Shown piece after piece: positions 6,857 to 15,135 of a stretch of 19,721 nucleotides of DNA. How positions within the stretch are numbered: the stretch's first letter is position 1; each line of letters begins with the position of its first letter. A program made the translations under genes and the position numbers. The notes below the pieces were generated by a model, which was not told where the DNA came from, did not search any database, and saw only the letters and a list, made by a program, of their open reading frames with translations. Source of the stretch: JALONO01 sp038209965 (GTDB taxonomy: Bacteria; Bacteroidota; Bacteroidia; Cytophagales; Thermoflexibacteraceae); contig JBBQXF010000091.1 in assembly GCA_038209965.1 (NCBI GenBank), positions 1 to 19,721 on the forward strand, written 5' to 3'.

Positions 6857-8653
6857 ATGGAATTAGTTGAAAAAAGAGAAGCCTTAAAGGGCGGCGAATT
6901 TCTGGTCAAAGAATCAGAAGCCCACGAAATCTTTATTCCTGAAGATTTCACTGAAGAGCAGCGCATGATGGCTACTGCCTGCCAAGATTTTCTCAAGACC
7001 GAAATTTATCCCCACATAGACCGGATCGAACATGCCGAGCCAGGCTTGATGCAAGCGCTGATGGGCAAAGCCGGGGAATTGGGTTTATTGGGCATTTCTA
7101 TCCCGGAAGAATACGGCGGTTTGGGCATGAGCTTCAATTCCTCCATGTTGGTGGCCGATGTACTGGGCGCAGGGGGATCTTTCTCCACAGCGTTTGGGGC
7201 GCACACTGGCATTGGCACCCTGCCGATTTTGTACTACGGCAATGAGGCCCAGAAGAAGAAATACTTGCCCCTCTTAGCTACCGGCGAGTGGAAATCTTGC
7301 TATTGCCTCACCGAACCAGATTCTGGCTCCGATGCCAACTCCGGCAAAACCAAGGCCCGGCTCAGCGAAGATGGCACCCATTACCTGATCACTGGCCAGA
7401 AAATGTGGATTTCCAATGCTGGCTTTGCCGATTTGCTCATTGTCTTTGCCAAGATTGACACCGACAAAAACTTAACGGCTTTCATCGTTGAAAAAACCTT
7501 CGGGGGAATCACCATGAACGATGAAGAGAAAAAGCTGGGCATCAAAGGATCGTCCACGCGCCAAGTATTCTTCAACGATTGCCGCGTTCCAGTTGAAAAT
7601 ATGCTTTCGGATCGGGGCAACGGCTTCAAGATTGCTGTGAACATTTTGAATATTGGGCGGATCAAATTGGCCGCCGCCGTGATCGGTGGTGGCAAAGAAA
7701 TATTGGATCTGGCCATAAACTATGCCAATGAGCGCAAGCAATTTGGGAAGTCCATTGCCAGTTTCGGGGCAATCAAACAGAAATTGGCGACCATGGCCAT
7801 GCTCACTTACGCTACCGAATCGGCAGCCTACCGCGCCGGACAAAACATCGAGGACAAGATCGATTCGCTGGTTGCCGAGGGAATGCCCGAAGCCCAAGCC
7901 AAATTAAAGGGCGTGGAACAATTTGCGATTGAGTGCGCCATTATGAAAGTCCACGGCTCTGAAGTGCTGGATTTTGTGGTGGACGAAGGCTTGCAGATTT
8001 ATGGCGGCATGGGCTTCTCCGAAGAAGCGCCCATGGCCCGCGCTTACCGCGACTCGCGCATCACCCGGATTTACGAAGGCACCAACGAGATCAACCGCAT
8101 GTTGCTCGTGGGGATGATCCTCAAGCGGGCCATGGCTGGCGAACTCGATGTGTTCGGCCCAGCAATGGCGGTGGCCAAAGAACTGACTTCGGTTCCCTCG
8201 TTTGCCAGTATCGATTCTTCAGTGCTTTTTGCCGAAGAAAAAGAAGTGGTTAAAAACCTAAAGAAGGCGGTATTGATGGTAGCCGGCAAAGCTGCCCAAA
8301 CTTTTGGGGCCAACCTTGAAGAACAGCAAGAGGTGATGATGCACATTGCCGACATGATCATTGAGGTATATGTGGCCGAATCGGCTTTGTTGCGCACCGA
8401 GAAACTGATTGGGATACGCGGCGAAAATGCCTGTAACCAGTACGTAATCATGACGCGCCTGTACCTCAACCGAGCCGTTGACCAAACTGGTCTGCATGGC
8501 AAAGAAGCAATCAATGCCTTTGCCACTGGTGATGAGCAACGGGTATTGTTGATGGGCCTCAAACGTTTTACCAAGTTTGCTTCCTTGAACACGGTGCGCT
8601 TGGCCCGGGAGGTTGCTGAATTTGTTATTGAGCAAAACAAATACCCTTTTTAG
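6857..8653 (+). CDS. Acyl-CoA dehydrogenase (long ~600-residue type)
   Basis: A 598-residue FAD enzyme of fatty-acid beta-oxidation that introduces the trans-2 double bond in acyl-CoA. The first ~30 residues (MELVEKREALKGGEFLVKES) are typical of Bacteroidota members; the ACAD core follows, with CYCLTEPDSGSDANS for FAD/substrate binding, GQKMWISNAGFADL, the R-K-Q-F-G-K-S segment and RIYEGTNEINRMLL, whose Glu407 is the expected catalytic base. The extra ~190 residues at the C-terminus distinguish it from short ACADs and resemble VLCAD/ACAD9-type extensions. ATG 6857 is preferred over TTG 6845 because of homology. In relatives this gene is often next to thiolase and hydroxyacyl-CoA dehydrogenase; here it stands alone with its own promoter and terminator. 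Confidence 0.95.
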   Translation: MELVEKREALKGGEFLVKESEAHEIFIPEDFTEEQRMMATACQDFLKTEIYPHIDRIEHAEPGLMQALMGKAGELGLLGISIPEEYGGLGMSFNSSMLVADVLGAGGSFSTAFGAHTGIGTLPILYYGNEAQKKKYLPLLATGEWKSCYCLTEPDSGSDANSGKTKARLSEDGTHYLITGQKMWISNAGFADLLIVFAKIDTDKNLTAFIVEKTFGGITMNDEEKKLGIKGSSTRQVFFNDCRVPVENMLSDRGNGFKIAVNILNIGRIKLAAAVIGGGKEILDLAINYANERKQFGKSIASFGAIKQKLATMAMLTYATESAAYRAGQNIEDKIDSLVAEGMPEAQAKLKGVEQFAIECAIMKVHGSEVLDFVVDEGLQIYGGMGFSEEAPMARAYRDSRITRIYEGTNEINRMLLVGMILKRAMAGELDVFGPAMAVAKELTSVPSFASIDSSVLFAEEKEVVKNLKKAVLMVAGKAAQTFGANLEEQQEVMMHIADMIIEVYVAESALLRTEKLIGIRGENACNQYVIMTRLYLNRAVDQTGLHGKEAINAFATGDEQRVLLMGLKRFTKFASLNTVRLAREVAEFVIEQNKYPF

Positions 8654-8717
8654 CCCAACTTTGATGAGGCTAGAAATCATAAAGCAATAATTTAAATTCC
8701 ATTTCATTTTATCACTG

Positions 8718-8752
8718 ACACAAGCGCGGCTCCTTTGGGCCGCGCTTTGTGT
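8718..8752 (+). terminator. Terminator after the acyl-CoA dehydrogenase gene
   Basis: GC-rich stem GCGCGGC (8724-8730) paired with GCCGCGC (8739-8745), extended by ACACAA (8718-8723) with TTGTGT (8747-8752) across a one-base bulge; loop of eight bases. Following T content is modest. The site lies about 65 bp after the stop codon. Confidence 0.65.
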
Positions 8753-8759
8753 TTGCCAA

Positions 8760-8775
8760 TGTTCCACGTGGAACA
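8760..8775. promoter_or_regulatory. parS: parS site 1 (ParB/Spo0J centromere-like site)
   Basis: Perfect palindrome TGTTCCACGTGGAACA, matching the known chromosomal parS consensus TGTTNCACGTGNAACA. The symmetry extends to 20 bp (8758-8777, AAT...ATT). ParB binds here, spreads along DNA and, with ParA and SMC, segregates the origin region. Confidence 0.88.
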
Positions 8776-8940
8776 TTGCGAAAGCCGCTTAACAAAACCA
8801 ACCAAAAGTGCAGCGGGAAAAGTTGCCAGCTACACCTGCCGTATTGAAGAAGCGGATGGTGGCACATTACAAAGCGGAGCACAATACTGGCAACGTTACC
8901 CAACCTAGCTTCGCACATCCTAACTTTACACCAAGAAAAA

Positions 8941-8956
8941 TGTTCCACGTGGAACA
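8941..8956. promoter_or_regulatory. parS: parS site 2
   Basis: Identical 16-bp sequence TGTTCCACGTGGAACA, again inside a 20-bp perfect palindrome (8939-8958). It lies 181 bp from site 1 in a gene-free region. Confidence 0.88.
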
Positions 8957-9270
8957 TTAGGCAAGAACGATGCTGAACCAATGTTGCTTTGCCAAAGCCA
9001 CATCAGAGCCTGATAAATTGTGCAAGGAACTTTCACGCAAGCAATCCCGGCCGTAAAACTTGTTTCGCGCAACAGGACAGGCGAGGCAAGCAAACGTCTG
9101 ACCACAACAACCCATTGGGCACAAGTCAGCTTGCTGGATTGCTCGGAGCAAACCTAAACTTCCGATCAGCAGTGCAGCATTGATAACGTCAAACACCACA
9201 CAACGATCAGGTTTGGATAAAATGCCTTAACAGCAAGACAATGAATCAAAGTCCTTCGCCAATAAAAGCG

Positions 9271-9278
9271 TAACTTTG
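9271..9278 (+). promoter_or_regulatory. -7 element of mnmG promoter
   Basis: TAACTTTG fits TAnnTTTG, about 77 bp upstream of ATG 9355. No clear TTG is at the -33 position. The predicted start (about 9282) places parS site 3 inside the mnmG leader. Confidence 0.5.
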
Positions 9279-9294
9279 TAACAAAAACAGCGAG

Positions 9295-9310
9295 TGTTCC
9301 ACGTGGAACA
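9295..9310. promoter_or_regulatory. parS: parS site 3, inside the predicted mnmG leader
   Basis: Third identical copy of TGTTCCACGTGGAACA, 45 bp upstream of the mnmG start codon and 17 bp after its -7 element. ParB bound here would sit just downstream of the transcription start. Confidence 0.88.
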
Positions 9311-9354
9311 TTCACCAAATAAAGTACTTTATAGAACAAACCGAATAGAGCAGC

Positions 9355-11238
9355 ATGAATTATCCAGCTTATGATGTCATCATAGTCGGGGCAGGGCACG
9401 CCGGTTGCGAAGCCGCCCACACAGCAGCCACCGTGGGGGCCAAGGTACTGCTGATTACGATGAACATGCAGACCATTGCCCAGATGAGCTGCAATCCCGC
9501 AATGGGCGGAGTGGCCAAGGGCCAGATTGTGCGCGAGATCGACGCGCTGGGTGGAATGTCCGGGATCGTGACCGACAAAAGCATGATCCAGTTCAGGATG
9601 CTCAACCTGTCCAAAGGGCCGGCCATGTGGAGCCCCAGGGCACAAAGCGACCGGATGCGTTTCGCCGAAGAATGGCGCATGGCCCTAGAAGCCAATCCCA
9701 AAGTGGACTTTTGGCAAGAAATGGTGACCGATCTGATTGTCGAAGATGGACAGGCGAAGGGAGTGCGCACCGCACTGGGCATTGAGTTCCGGGCCAAGGC
9801 CGTGGTGTTGACCAACGGCACCTTTCTCAACGGCCTGATCCACATTGGCGAAAAACAAATGGGTGGAGGAAGGACGGGGGAAAAAGCTGCCCACGGAATT
9901 ACCGAAGCGTTGGTCCGGCTAGGCTTTGAGGCCGGGCGGATGAAGACTGGAACTCCGCCCCGCATCGATGGGCGATCACTGGACTATACCCGGATGGAAG
10001 AACAAGCGGGCGACGAAAACCCCAGCAAGTTTTCCTACTCCGACGAAACGCAACCCCTGAAAACCCAGCGCAGTTGCTATATCACTTATACCAATCAACA
10101 AGTCCATGACTGTTTGGCCTCGGGATTTGACCGCTCCCCCATGTTCAATGGGACGATCAAGTCCATTGGCCCGCGCTATTGCCCCTCGATCGAAGACAAG
10201 ATCAACCGGTTTGCCGAGCGTGACCGACACCAGATTTTTGTGGAACCAGAGGGATGGAGCACCGTAGAAGTCTATGTGAATGGTTTCTCCACTTCGCTCC
10301 CCGAAGACATCCAATACCAAGCCCTGCGGCTCATCCCCGGTTTTGAAAATGCCCGGATGTTCCGGCCCGGTTATGCCATTGAGTACGACTATTTCCCCCC
10401 AACCCAACTCAAGCCCAGCCTTGAAACCAAACTGGTGGATGGACTTTATTTTGCGGGGCAAATCAATGGCACGACCGGCTACGAAGAAGCTGCTTGCCAA
10501 GGATTAATGGCCGGCTTGAATGCTGCCAATCGGGTATTGGGCCACGAACCTTTGGTACTAAAACGCTCCGAAGCCTACATTGGCGTACTGATTGATGACT
10601 TGGTGAACAAGGGCACGGAAGAGCCATATCGGATGTTTACCTCCCGGGCCGAGTACCGAATCTTGCTCCGCCAAGACAATGCCGATTTGCGATTGACGGA
10701 AATTGGCTACCAACTTGGGCTAGCTACCGAAACCCGCTACCACAAAATGTTGGGGAAAAAGCGGCAAGCCGAGGAAGTAGCCCAACAGTTAACCCAGATC
10801 AGCATCGCCCCGGACGAGGCCAATGAGACCTTGATCCGCTGGGGGAGTTCGCCGTTGAGCCAAAAAATAAAGGCCGAAAAAGTATTGCGTCGCCCCGAAA
10901 TTGGTATGCGCGAGCTGATCCAGTTGGGCCAAGGAGTGGCCGAAGCTATGCAACAGTATAGTACCGAAGCCAAGGAGCAAGCCGAAATAAGCTTGAAATA
11001 CCAAGAGTACATTGACAAGGAAGAAAAAATGGCCCAAAGGTTGGGCAGTTTGGACAATATCAAGCTCCATCCATTGCTCAATTATCGCGAGATCAAGGCC
11101 CTCTCGAACGAAGCCCGGGATAAATTGAGCCGGCTCCAGCCCGAAACGCTGGGCCAAGCCTCACGGATCAGCGGTATTTCCCCAGCCGATGTTTCTATCC
11201 TGTTGATTTATTTGGACAAAGGGATCAGTGTTGGTTGA
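9355..11238 (+). CDS. mnmG: tRNA uridine 5-carboxymethylaminomethyl modification enzyme MnmG (GidA)
   Basis: A 627-residue FAD protein that with MnmE installs the cmnm5 group on wobble U34 of several tRNAs, using methylene-tetrahydrofolate and NADH. Visible family motifs: the N-terminal Rossmann GAGHAG at 12-17, MSCNPAMGGVAKG with Cys46, GRTGEKAAHG, GRMKTGTPPRID, the RYCPSIEDK catalytic-Cys motif, FAGQINGTTGYEEAACQGL for FAD binding, and SRAEYRILLRQDNAD; the C-terminal helical MnmE/tRNA-binding domain is complete. Length is the usual ~620-630. The ATG at 9355 (MNYPAYDVIIVGAG) is fixed by the FAD motif. mnmG lies near the origin in many bacteria, consistent with the parS sites upstream. Confidence 0.98.
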   Translation: MNYPAYDVIIVGAGHAGCEAAHTAATVGAKVLLITMNMQTIAQMSCNPAMGGVAKGQIVREIDALGGMSGIVTDKSMIQFRMLNLSKGPAMWSPRAQSDRMRFAEEWRMALEANPKVDFWQEMVTDLIVEDGQAKGVRTALGIEFRAKAVVLTNGTFLNGLIHIGEKQMGGGRTGEKAAHGITEALVRLGFEAGRMKTGTPPRIDGRSLDYTRMEEQAGDENPSKFSYSDETQPLKTQRSCYITYTNQQVHDCLASGFDRSPMFNGTIKSIGPRYCPSIEDKINRFAERDRHQIFVEPEGWSTVEVYVNGFSTSLPEDIQYQALRLIPGFENARMFRPGYAIEYDYFPPTQLKPSLETKLVDGLYFAGQINGTTGYEEAACQGLMAGLNAANRVLGHEPLVLKRSEAYIGVLIDDLVNKGTEEPYRMFTSRAEYRILLRQDNADLRLTEIGYQLGLATETRYHKMLGKKRQAEEVAQQLTQISIAPDEANETLIRWGSSPLSQKIKAEKVLRRPEIGMRELIQLGQGVAEAMQQYSTEAKEQAEISLKYQEYIDKEEKMAQRLGSLDNIKLHPLLNYREIKALSNEARDKLSRLQPETLGQASRISGISPADVSILLIYLDKGISVG

Positions 11239-11264
11239 ACCAAACTAGGCCAACCTGTTATTGA

Positions 11265-11294
11265 AAAATCCATTTCTAGCGAAATGGATTTTTT
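11265..11294 (+). terminator. Terminator after mnmG
   Basis: Stem AAAATCCATTTC (11265-11276) with GAAATGGATTTT (11281-11292) around a TAGC loop, ending in a run of T. It lies 26 bp past the stop codon, a standard rho-independent form. Confidence 0.8.
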
Positions 11295-11366
11295 GCTTAC
11301 ACCAAATTGCTCCGCTATTCTTTGTATCTTTACCCGATACATCTCCATCTCAACCCAGTCAACTTT

Positions 11367-12851
11367 ATGAAACGAACACAAGCATTTGTGCTGATTGCCA
11401 TTGGACTTTGCAGCGTGCTGACCGCTAACCTAGGCTTGGCCCAAGGAGAACGAAAAGACAAACCAAGCGTGGCCAGTGAAAAAGACCGGCAGTTGGTGTT
11501 GCGGGAACTTGAGCAAAAACAGCCCGAATATTGCAAAACCGCCAAACAGATCTGGCATTATGCCGAACTGGGCTATCAAGAACAAAAAAGCTCGGCCTTG
11601 CTCCAGGATCTATTGCGCAAGGCTGGTTTCCAGATTGAACAGGGGGTGGCCGAAATACCCACTGCCTTTGTGGCCACTTATGGCAGTGGCAAACCTGTGA
11701 TCGGGATCTTGGCCGAATTTGACGCCCTCCCGGGTCTGTCACAAGATACCGTGCCCTACCGGAAACCATTGGCCGATGGCGCCTCTGGGCACGGCTGTGG
11801 ACACAACCTGTTTGGAACCGCCTCTTCGGCTGCCGCCATCGCGGTGAAAAACTGGTTGGCTGCCAACAAAAAAACAGGGACGATCCGACTGTACGGCACC
11901 CCGGCCGAGGAAGGTGGCGGTGGCAAAGTCTACATGGTCCGGGCTGGCCTGTTCAGCGATGTGGACGCAGTGCTGCATTGGCACCCCAGCGACCGCAATG
12001 ATGCCAACCCCACCTCTTGCCTAGCTAACAAAAGCGCCAGTTTCAAATTTTATGGCAAAAGTTCCCACGCGGCCGCGGCCCCGGAAAAAGGCCGCTCCGC
12101 TTTGGACGGCGTCGAAGCCATGAATTACATGGTGAACTTGATGCGCGAACACGTACCCCAAGAAGCCCGGATCCATTATGTGATCAAAAATGGTGGCATG
12201 GCATCCAATGTAGTGCCCGACTATGCGGAAGCCGAATATACGGTGCGACACCCGGATGTGAGAGGGATGGAAGAAATTTGGGCCAGGGTGCTCAATGCAG
12301 CCGAGGGAGCCGCTAAAGGGACTGGCACCACCTTCAAGTATGAAGTCCAAAGTGGCGTGTACAACCTCATGCCCAACGAGACACTGGCCAAAGTAATGCA
12401 CGCCAATTTGGTAAAAATCGGGGGAGTGGAATACAGCGCTACCGAAAAGGAATTTGCCCAGCAAATCCAGTCCAGTTATGGTTATGCGGCCCCACCGCTG
12501 ACAATGGCCAGCAGTATTCAACCCTACAAAATGGGCTTTTTTCCTGCTTCCACCGACGTGGGCGATGTGAGCTGGGTAGTACCAACGACGGGCCTAAACC
12601 CGGCCACTTGGGTACCGGGCACCGCAGCCCACACTTGGCAAGCAACCGCCGCCAATGGCATGAGCATCGGTTATAAAGGCATGGCAGTAGCGGCCAAGGT
12701 AATGGCCCTGACGGCACTGGACTTGTTCAACTCGCCCAATGTGTTGGCCGAAGCCAAAATAGAACTGATAAAACTAAGGGGCGAAGGATATGAGTACAAA
12801 CCACTGATTGGCGACAGGAAACCACCATTGAACTACCGCAAAGGAATGTAG
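11367..12851 (+). CDS. Secreted M20 family amidohydrolase (AbgB-like)
   Basis: A 494-residue metallo-amidohydrolase. MKRTQAFVLIAIGLCSVL followed by ANLGLAQ is a signal peptide, so the enzyme is exported; the ATG at 11367 is chosen because it starts this signal. M20 features: GILAEFDALPG (first metal Asp), GHGCGHNLFG, GTPAEEGGGGK (catalytic and metal Glu), DAVLHWHPSD, then a dimerisation insert (KFYGKSSHAAAAPEKGRSALD) and the last metal region GTAAHTW. The overall pattern matches the B subunit of p-aminobenzoyl-glutamate hydrolase (AbgB) and related amidohydrolases; the real substrate is unknown. It is monocistronic, between the mnmG terminator and a large inverted repeat. A poor -7-like TATCTTTA is at 11325-11332. 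Confidence 0.9.
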   Translation: MKRTQAFVLIAIGLCSVLTANLGLAQGERKDKPSVASEKDRQLVLRELEQKQPEYCKTAKQIWHYAELGYQEQKSSALLQDLLRKAGFQIEQGVAEIPTAFVATYGSGKPVIGILAEFDALPGLSQDTVPYRKPLADGASGHGCGHNLFGTASSAAAIAVKNWLAANKKTGTIRLYGTPAEEGGGGKVYMVRAGLFSDVDAVLHWHPSDRNDANPTSCLANKSASFKFYGKSSHAAAAPEKGRSALDGVEAMNYMVNLMREHVPQEARIHYVIKNGGMASNVVPDYAEAEYTVRHPDVRGMEEIWARVLNAAEGAAKGTGTTFKYEVQSGVYNLMPNETLAKVMHANLVKIGGVEYSATEKEFAQQIQSSYGYAAPPLTMASSIQPYKMGFFPASTDVGDVSWVVPTTGLNPATWVPGTAAHTWQATAANGMSIGYKGMAVAAKVMALTALDLFNSPNVLAEAKIELIKLRGEGYEYKPLIGDRKPPLNYRKGM

Positions 12852-12873
12852 CCTTTTAAGCAATGACCATAAC

Positions 12874-12911
12874 TTTTCCAGCAATTGGCCTTCCAGCCAA
12901 TTGCTGGAAAA
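12874..12911. terminator. Perfect 16-bp stem inverted repeat after the amidohydrolase gene
   Basis: Arms 12874-12889 and 12896-12911 are exact reverse complements around a six-base loop CTTCCA, located 23 bp past the stop codon. Position suggests a terminator, but the T-tract is part of the stem rather than after it (the plus strand continues AAAA/TGTAAAT), so an operator or attenuation structure is possible. Confidence 0.5.
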
Positions 12912-12988
12912 TGTAAATATTTGAAAATCAGTAATTTACAAACTAAATATTGCTTTTTGGCAAAATAAAAGTAGTCATTTAGCCAAAA
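12912..12988. promoter_or_regulatory. Two successive short inverted repeats upstream of the metal permease gene
   Basis: TGTAAAT (12912-12918) with ATTTACA (12934-12940), then TTTTGGC (12955-12961) with GCCAAAA (12982-12988). Such 7-bp dyads at the promoter of a metal-transport gene would suit a metal-sensing repressor, but no good TAnnTTTG element is seen and the regulator is unknown. Confidence 0.3.
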
Positions 12989-13012
12989 TCTCATACTTTC
13001 AAGAAAAGCAAA

Positions 13013-13897
13013 ATGGATATTGATGCCTTTTGGATCATATTGAGTGGATCGCTAGTGGCTACTACTTGCAGTTTGCTGGGTTGTTTTCTAGTTCTGCGCA
13101 AAATGGCAATGGTCGCCGATGCCATTTCCCACAGCATCCTGCCCGGGATAGTGATCGCATTCTTTCTCACCGGCTCCCGCGATTCCATGCCCATGCTCAT
13201 TGGGGCGGGCATCTTGGGGCTGATCACAACTATGCTCATTGAATTTTTGCACCGAGTGGCCAAAGTGCAGTCCGATGCAGCCATTGGCATTACCTTCACC
13301 TCATTGTTTGCCATTGGGGTCATCTTGATCGCCTTGTTTGCCGATCAAGTCGATCTGGACCAAGATTGCGTGCTCTATGGCGAAATCGCCTACGTCCCGT
13401 TGGACACGATCATCACCGAAGCTGGCACTGATCTGGGGCCACGGGTGGTATGGATTGCCGGGGGAGTCCTACTGATGGTGCTGGTTTTCATCCTGGTTTT
13501 CTACAAGGAACTGCTCATTACTTCCTTTGATCCCGCCTTTGCCGCAGTCACCGGGCTGTCCACTGCCACTTGGCACTATGCCCTGATGAGTTTGGTGTCG
13601 CTCACCACAGTGGCCTCTTTTGAAGCAGTTGGGGCCATTTTAGTAGTGGCGCTGATGATCGCCCCGCCAGCCACGGCCTATCTACTTACCAAAAAATTAA
13701 CTGTTATGTTGTTTTTATCGGTATTATTGGGTATTATAGCCTCAGTGGGTGGCTATTACTTGGCCGAATGGCTCGATGCCTCCATTGCCGGGGCCATGAC
13801 AATGGTAGCGGGCGGACTATTTTTTCTTGCCCTCCTCTTTGGCCCAGAAGAGGGAATCTGGTTAAAAAGACGATTGCGGCCCAAAATCAACGCCTAG
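13013..13897 (+). CDS. ABC-3 family metal (Mn/Zn/Fe) transporter permease, orphan
   Basis: A 294-residue inner-membrane protein with about eight to nine hydrophobic segments and the ABC-3 family features: LLGCFLVLRKMAMVADAISHSILPG near residues 20-45 (the A-D-A-[IL]-S-H-[SA] metal-path motif) and AVGAILVVALMIAPPATAYLL near 210 (coupling helix region). Homologues (ZnuB, MntB, TroC/D, SitC/D) pair with an ATPase and a periplasmic binding protein. Neither is in the window: upstream is an amidohydrolase and downstream is mreB. The gene must therefore work with components encoded elsewhere or be a stranded relic; the frame is intact. The metal cannot be decided from sequence. Confidence 0.9.
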   Translation: MDIDAFWIILSGSLVATTCSLLGCFLVLRKMAMVADAISHSILPGIVIAFFLTGSRDSMPMLIGAGILGLITTMLIEFLHRVAKVQSDAAIGITFTSLFAIGVILIALFADQVDLDQDCVLYGEIAYVPLDTIITEAGTDLGPRVVWIAGGVLLMVLVFILVFYKELLITSFDPAFAAVTGLSTATWHYALMSLVSLTTVASFEAVGAILVVALMIAPPATAYLLTKKLTVMLFLSVLLGIIASVGGYYLAEWLDASIAGAMTMVAGGLFFLALLFGPEEGIWLKRRLRPKINA

Positions 13898-14021
13898 CTT
13901 TTTCGCCTCCCTCCTTTTTCCCTTAACTTGCAATAAGAAATTTCCTTGCATGAATTGTTATTGGTTTAAATTGCTTGAAAAAACAATGAAGTAACTTGCT
14001 TAGAGCAGATTAATTGGGAAC

Positions 14022-14029
14022 TAAGTTTG
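14022..14029 (+). promoter_or_regulatory. -7 element of the mreBCD operon
   Basis: TAAGTTTG fits TAnnTTTG, 35 bp upstream of the mreB ATG. A TTG at 13996-13998 is 23 nt away, a little longer than usual. Confidence 0.5.
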
Positions 14030-14064
14030 GCTATTCAACTCTAAATCACAGACGAAACGCAACA

Positions 14065-15090
14065 ATGGGTATTTTTGATATGTTCTCGAGCGATATTGCG
14101 ATAGACCTCGGCACCGCGAATACACTGATCTTACACAAGAACAAAATCGTCGTGGACGAACCCTCCATTATTGCCATCGATAAAATGACGGGCCGGGTAA
14201 TTGCCATTGGCAAAGAAGCAATGCTGATGCACGAAAAAACCCACGACAATATCAAAACGATTCGTCCACTGCGTGATGGGGTGATAGCCGACTTTCACGC
14301 TGCCGAACACATGATCAGGGGAATGATCAAAATGATCGATACCCGTCGGAGGTTCTTTTCCCCTTCGCACCGGATGGTGATTTGCATTCCTTCCGGCATT
14401 ACCGAGGTAGAGAAAAGGGCCGTTCGTGACTCGGCCGAGCATGCAGGCGCCAAGGAAGTATATATGATCCACGAACCAATCGCGGCCGCCATTGGGATCG
14501 GGATTGACATCGAGAAACCAATGGGCAACATGATCGTGGACATTGGCGGAGGCACTACCGAAATTGCCATTATTGCCCTTTCCGGCATCGTGTGCGATCA
14601 GTCGGTGCGCACTGCCGGCGACGTATTCAATAAGGACATCTTGGATTACATGCGCCGCCAGCATAACCTACTAGTGGGCGAACGTTCGGCCGAACGAGTC
14701 AAGATCGAGGTAGGATCAGCATTACCAGAGCTGGACAACCCCCCCGATGATTTTGAGGTGCGGGGCCGGGACTTGATGACCGGGATTCCGAAAGTAGTCC
14801 GGGTATCATATCCAGAAATCGCCTTCGCCATTGACAAATCGATCTCCAAAATAGAAGAAGCGGTGCTCAAGGCCCTCGAGGTAGCCCCGCCGGAACTAGC
14901 CGCTGATATTTATGAAAATGGAATCCATTTGACCGGTGGTGGTGCGCTCTTGCGGGGACTCGACAAACGGATATCGATAAAGACCAAGTTACCCATCCAC
15001 ATTGCCGAGGATCCATTGCGGGCAGTCGTACGTGGAACAGGCATTGCCCTGTCTAGGATCAATTCTTTTAAAGGCATATTGATGACCTAG
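14065..15090 (+). CDS. mreB: Rod shape-determining protein MreB
   Basis: A 341-residue bacterial actin that polymerises on the membrane and directs side-wall peptidoglycan synthesis. It shows phosphate-1 motif DLGTANT at 14-20, CIPSGITEVEKRAV, EPIAAAIGIGIDI, phosphate-2 DIGGGTTEI beginning at 159 and the adenosine motif LTGGGALLRGLD beginning at 289. The N-terminal MGIFDMFSSDIAIDLG fixes the start at ATG 14065; a reading from TTG 14014 would begin upstream of the -7 element. First gene of mreBCD, with 45 bp to mreC. In many Bacteroidota mreB follows purH; here a metal permease precedes it. Confidence 0.97.
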   Translation: MGIFDMFSSDIAIDLGTANTLILHKNKIVVDEPSIIAIDKMTGRVIAIGKEAMLMHEKTHDNIKTIRPLRDGVIADFHAAEHMIRGMIKMIDTRRRFFSPSHRMVICIPSGITEVEKRAVRDSAEHAGAKEVYMIHEPIAAAIGIGIDIEKPMGNMIVDIGGGTTEIAIIALSGIVCDQSVRTAGDVFNKDILDYMRRQHNLLVGERSAERVKIEVGSALPELDNPPDDFEVRGRDLMTGIPKVVRVSYPEIAFAIDKSISKIEEAVLKALEVAPPELAADIYENGIHLTGGGALLRGLDKRISIKTKLPIHIAEDPLRAVVRGTGIALSRINSFKGILMT

Positions 15091-15135
15091 CCGCTAGGGT
15101 AACTGATCCCGGAGGTCTCACAGCACCAAAAACAA

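Larger units (their letters stand above)
8654..9354. other. Gene-free 700-bp region carrying three parS sites
   Basis: No coding frame here resembles a real gene. Short frames that begin MFHVEH or contain NVPRGT are simply translations of the parS palindromes. The region holds one strong terminator, three parS copies and a -7 element for mnmG. I looked for tRNA, tmRNA or SRP RNA signatures and saw none. Minor structure: an 8-bp inverted repeat GTTGCCAG (8822-8829) and CTGGCAAC (8887-8894). Confidence 0.65.

Noticed and set aside
8712..8981. Minus-strand small protein containing MFHVEH and NVPRGT
   Set aside because: Those peptides are translations of the parS palindromes; the frame has no other support and overlaps a terminator.
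8957..9199. Cys-rich minus-strand frame of 80 codons
   Set aside because: No family pattern, no promoter and no coding bias that I could see; treated as non-coding.
14000..14044. TTAGAG/CTCTAA dyad around the mreB -7 box
   Set aside because: Arms of only six bases at 33-bp spacing are expected by chance, unlike the 12-bp and 21-bp dyads elsewhere.
15030..15039. Partial parS-like ACGTGGAACA inside mreB
   Set aside because: Only half of the palindrome is present, and it lies in conserved coding sequence.
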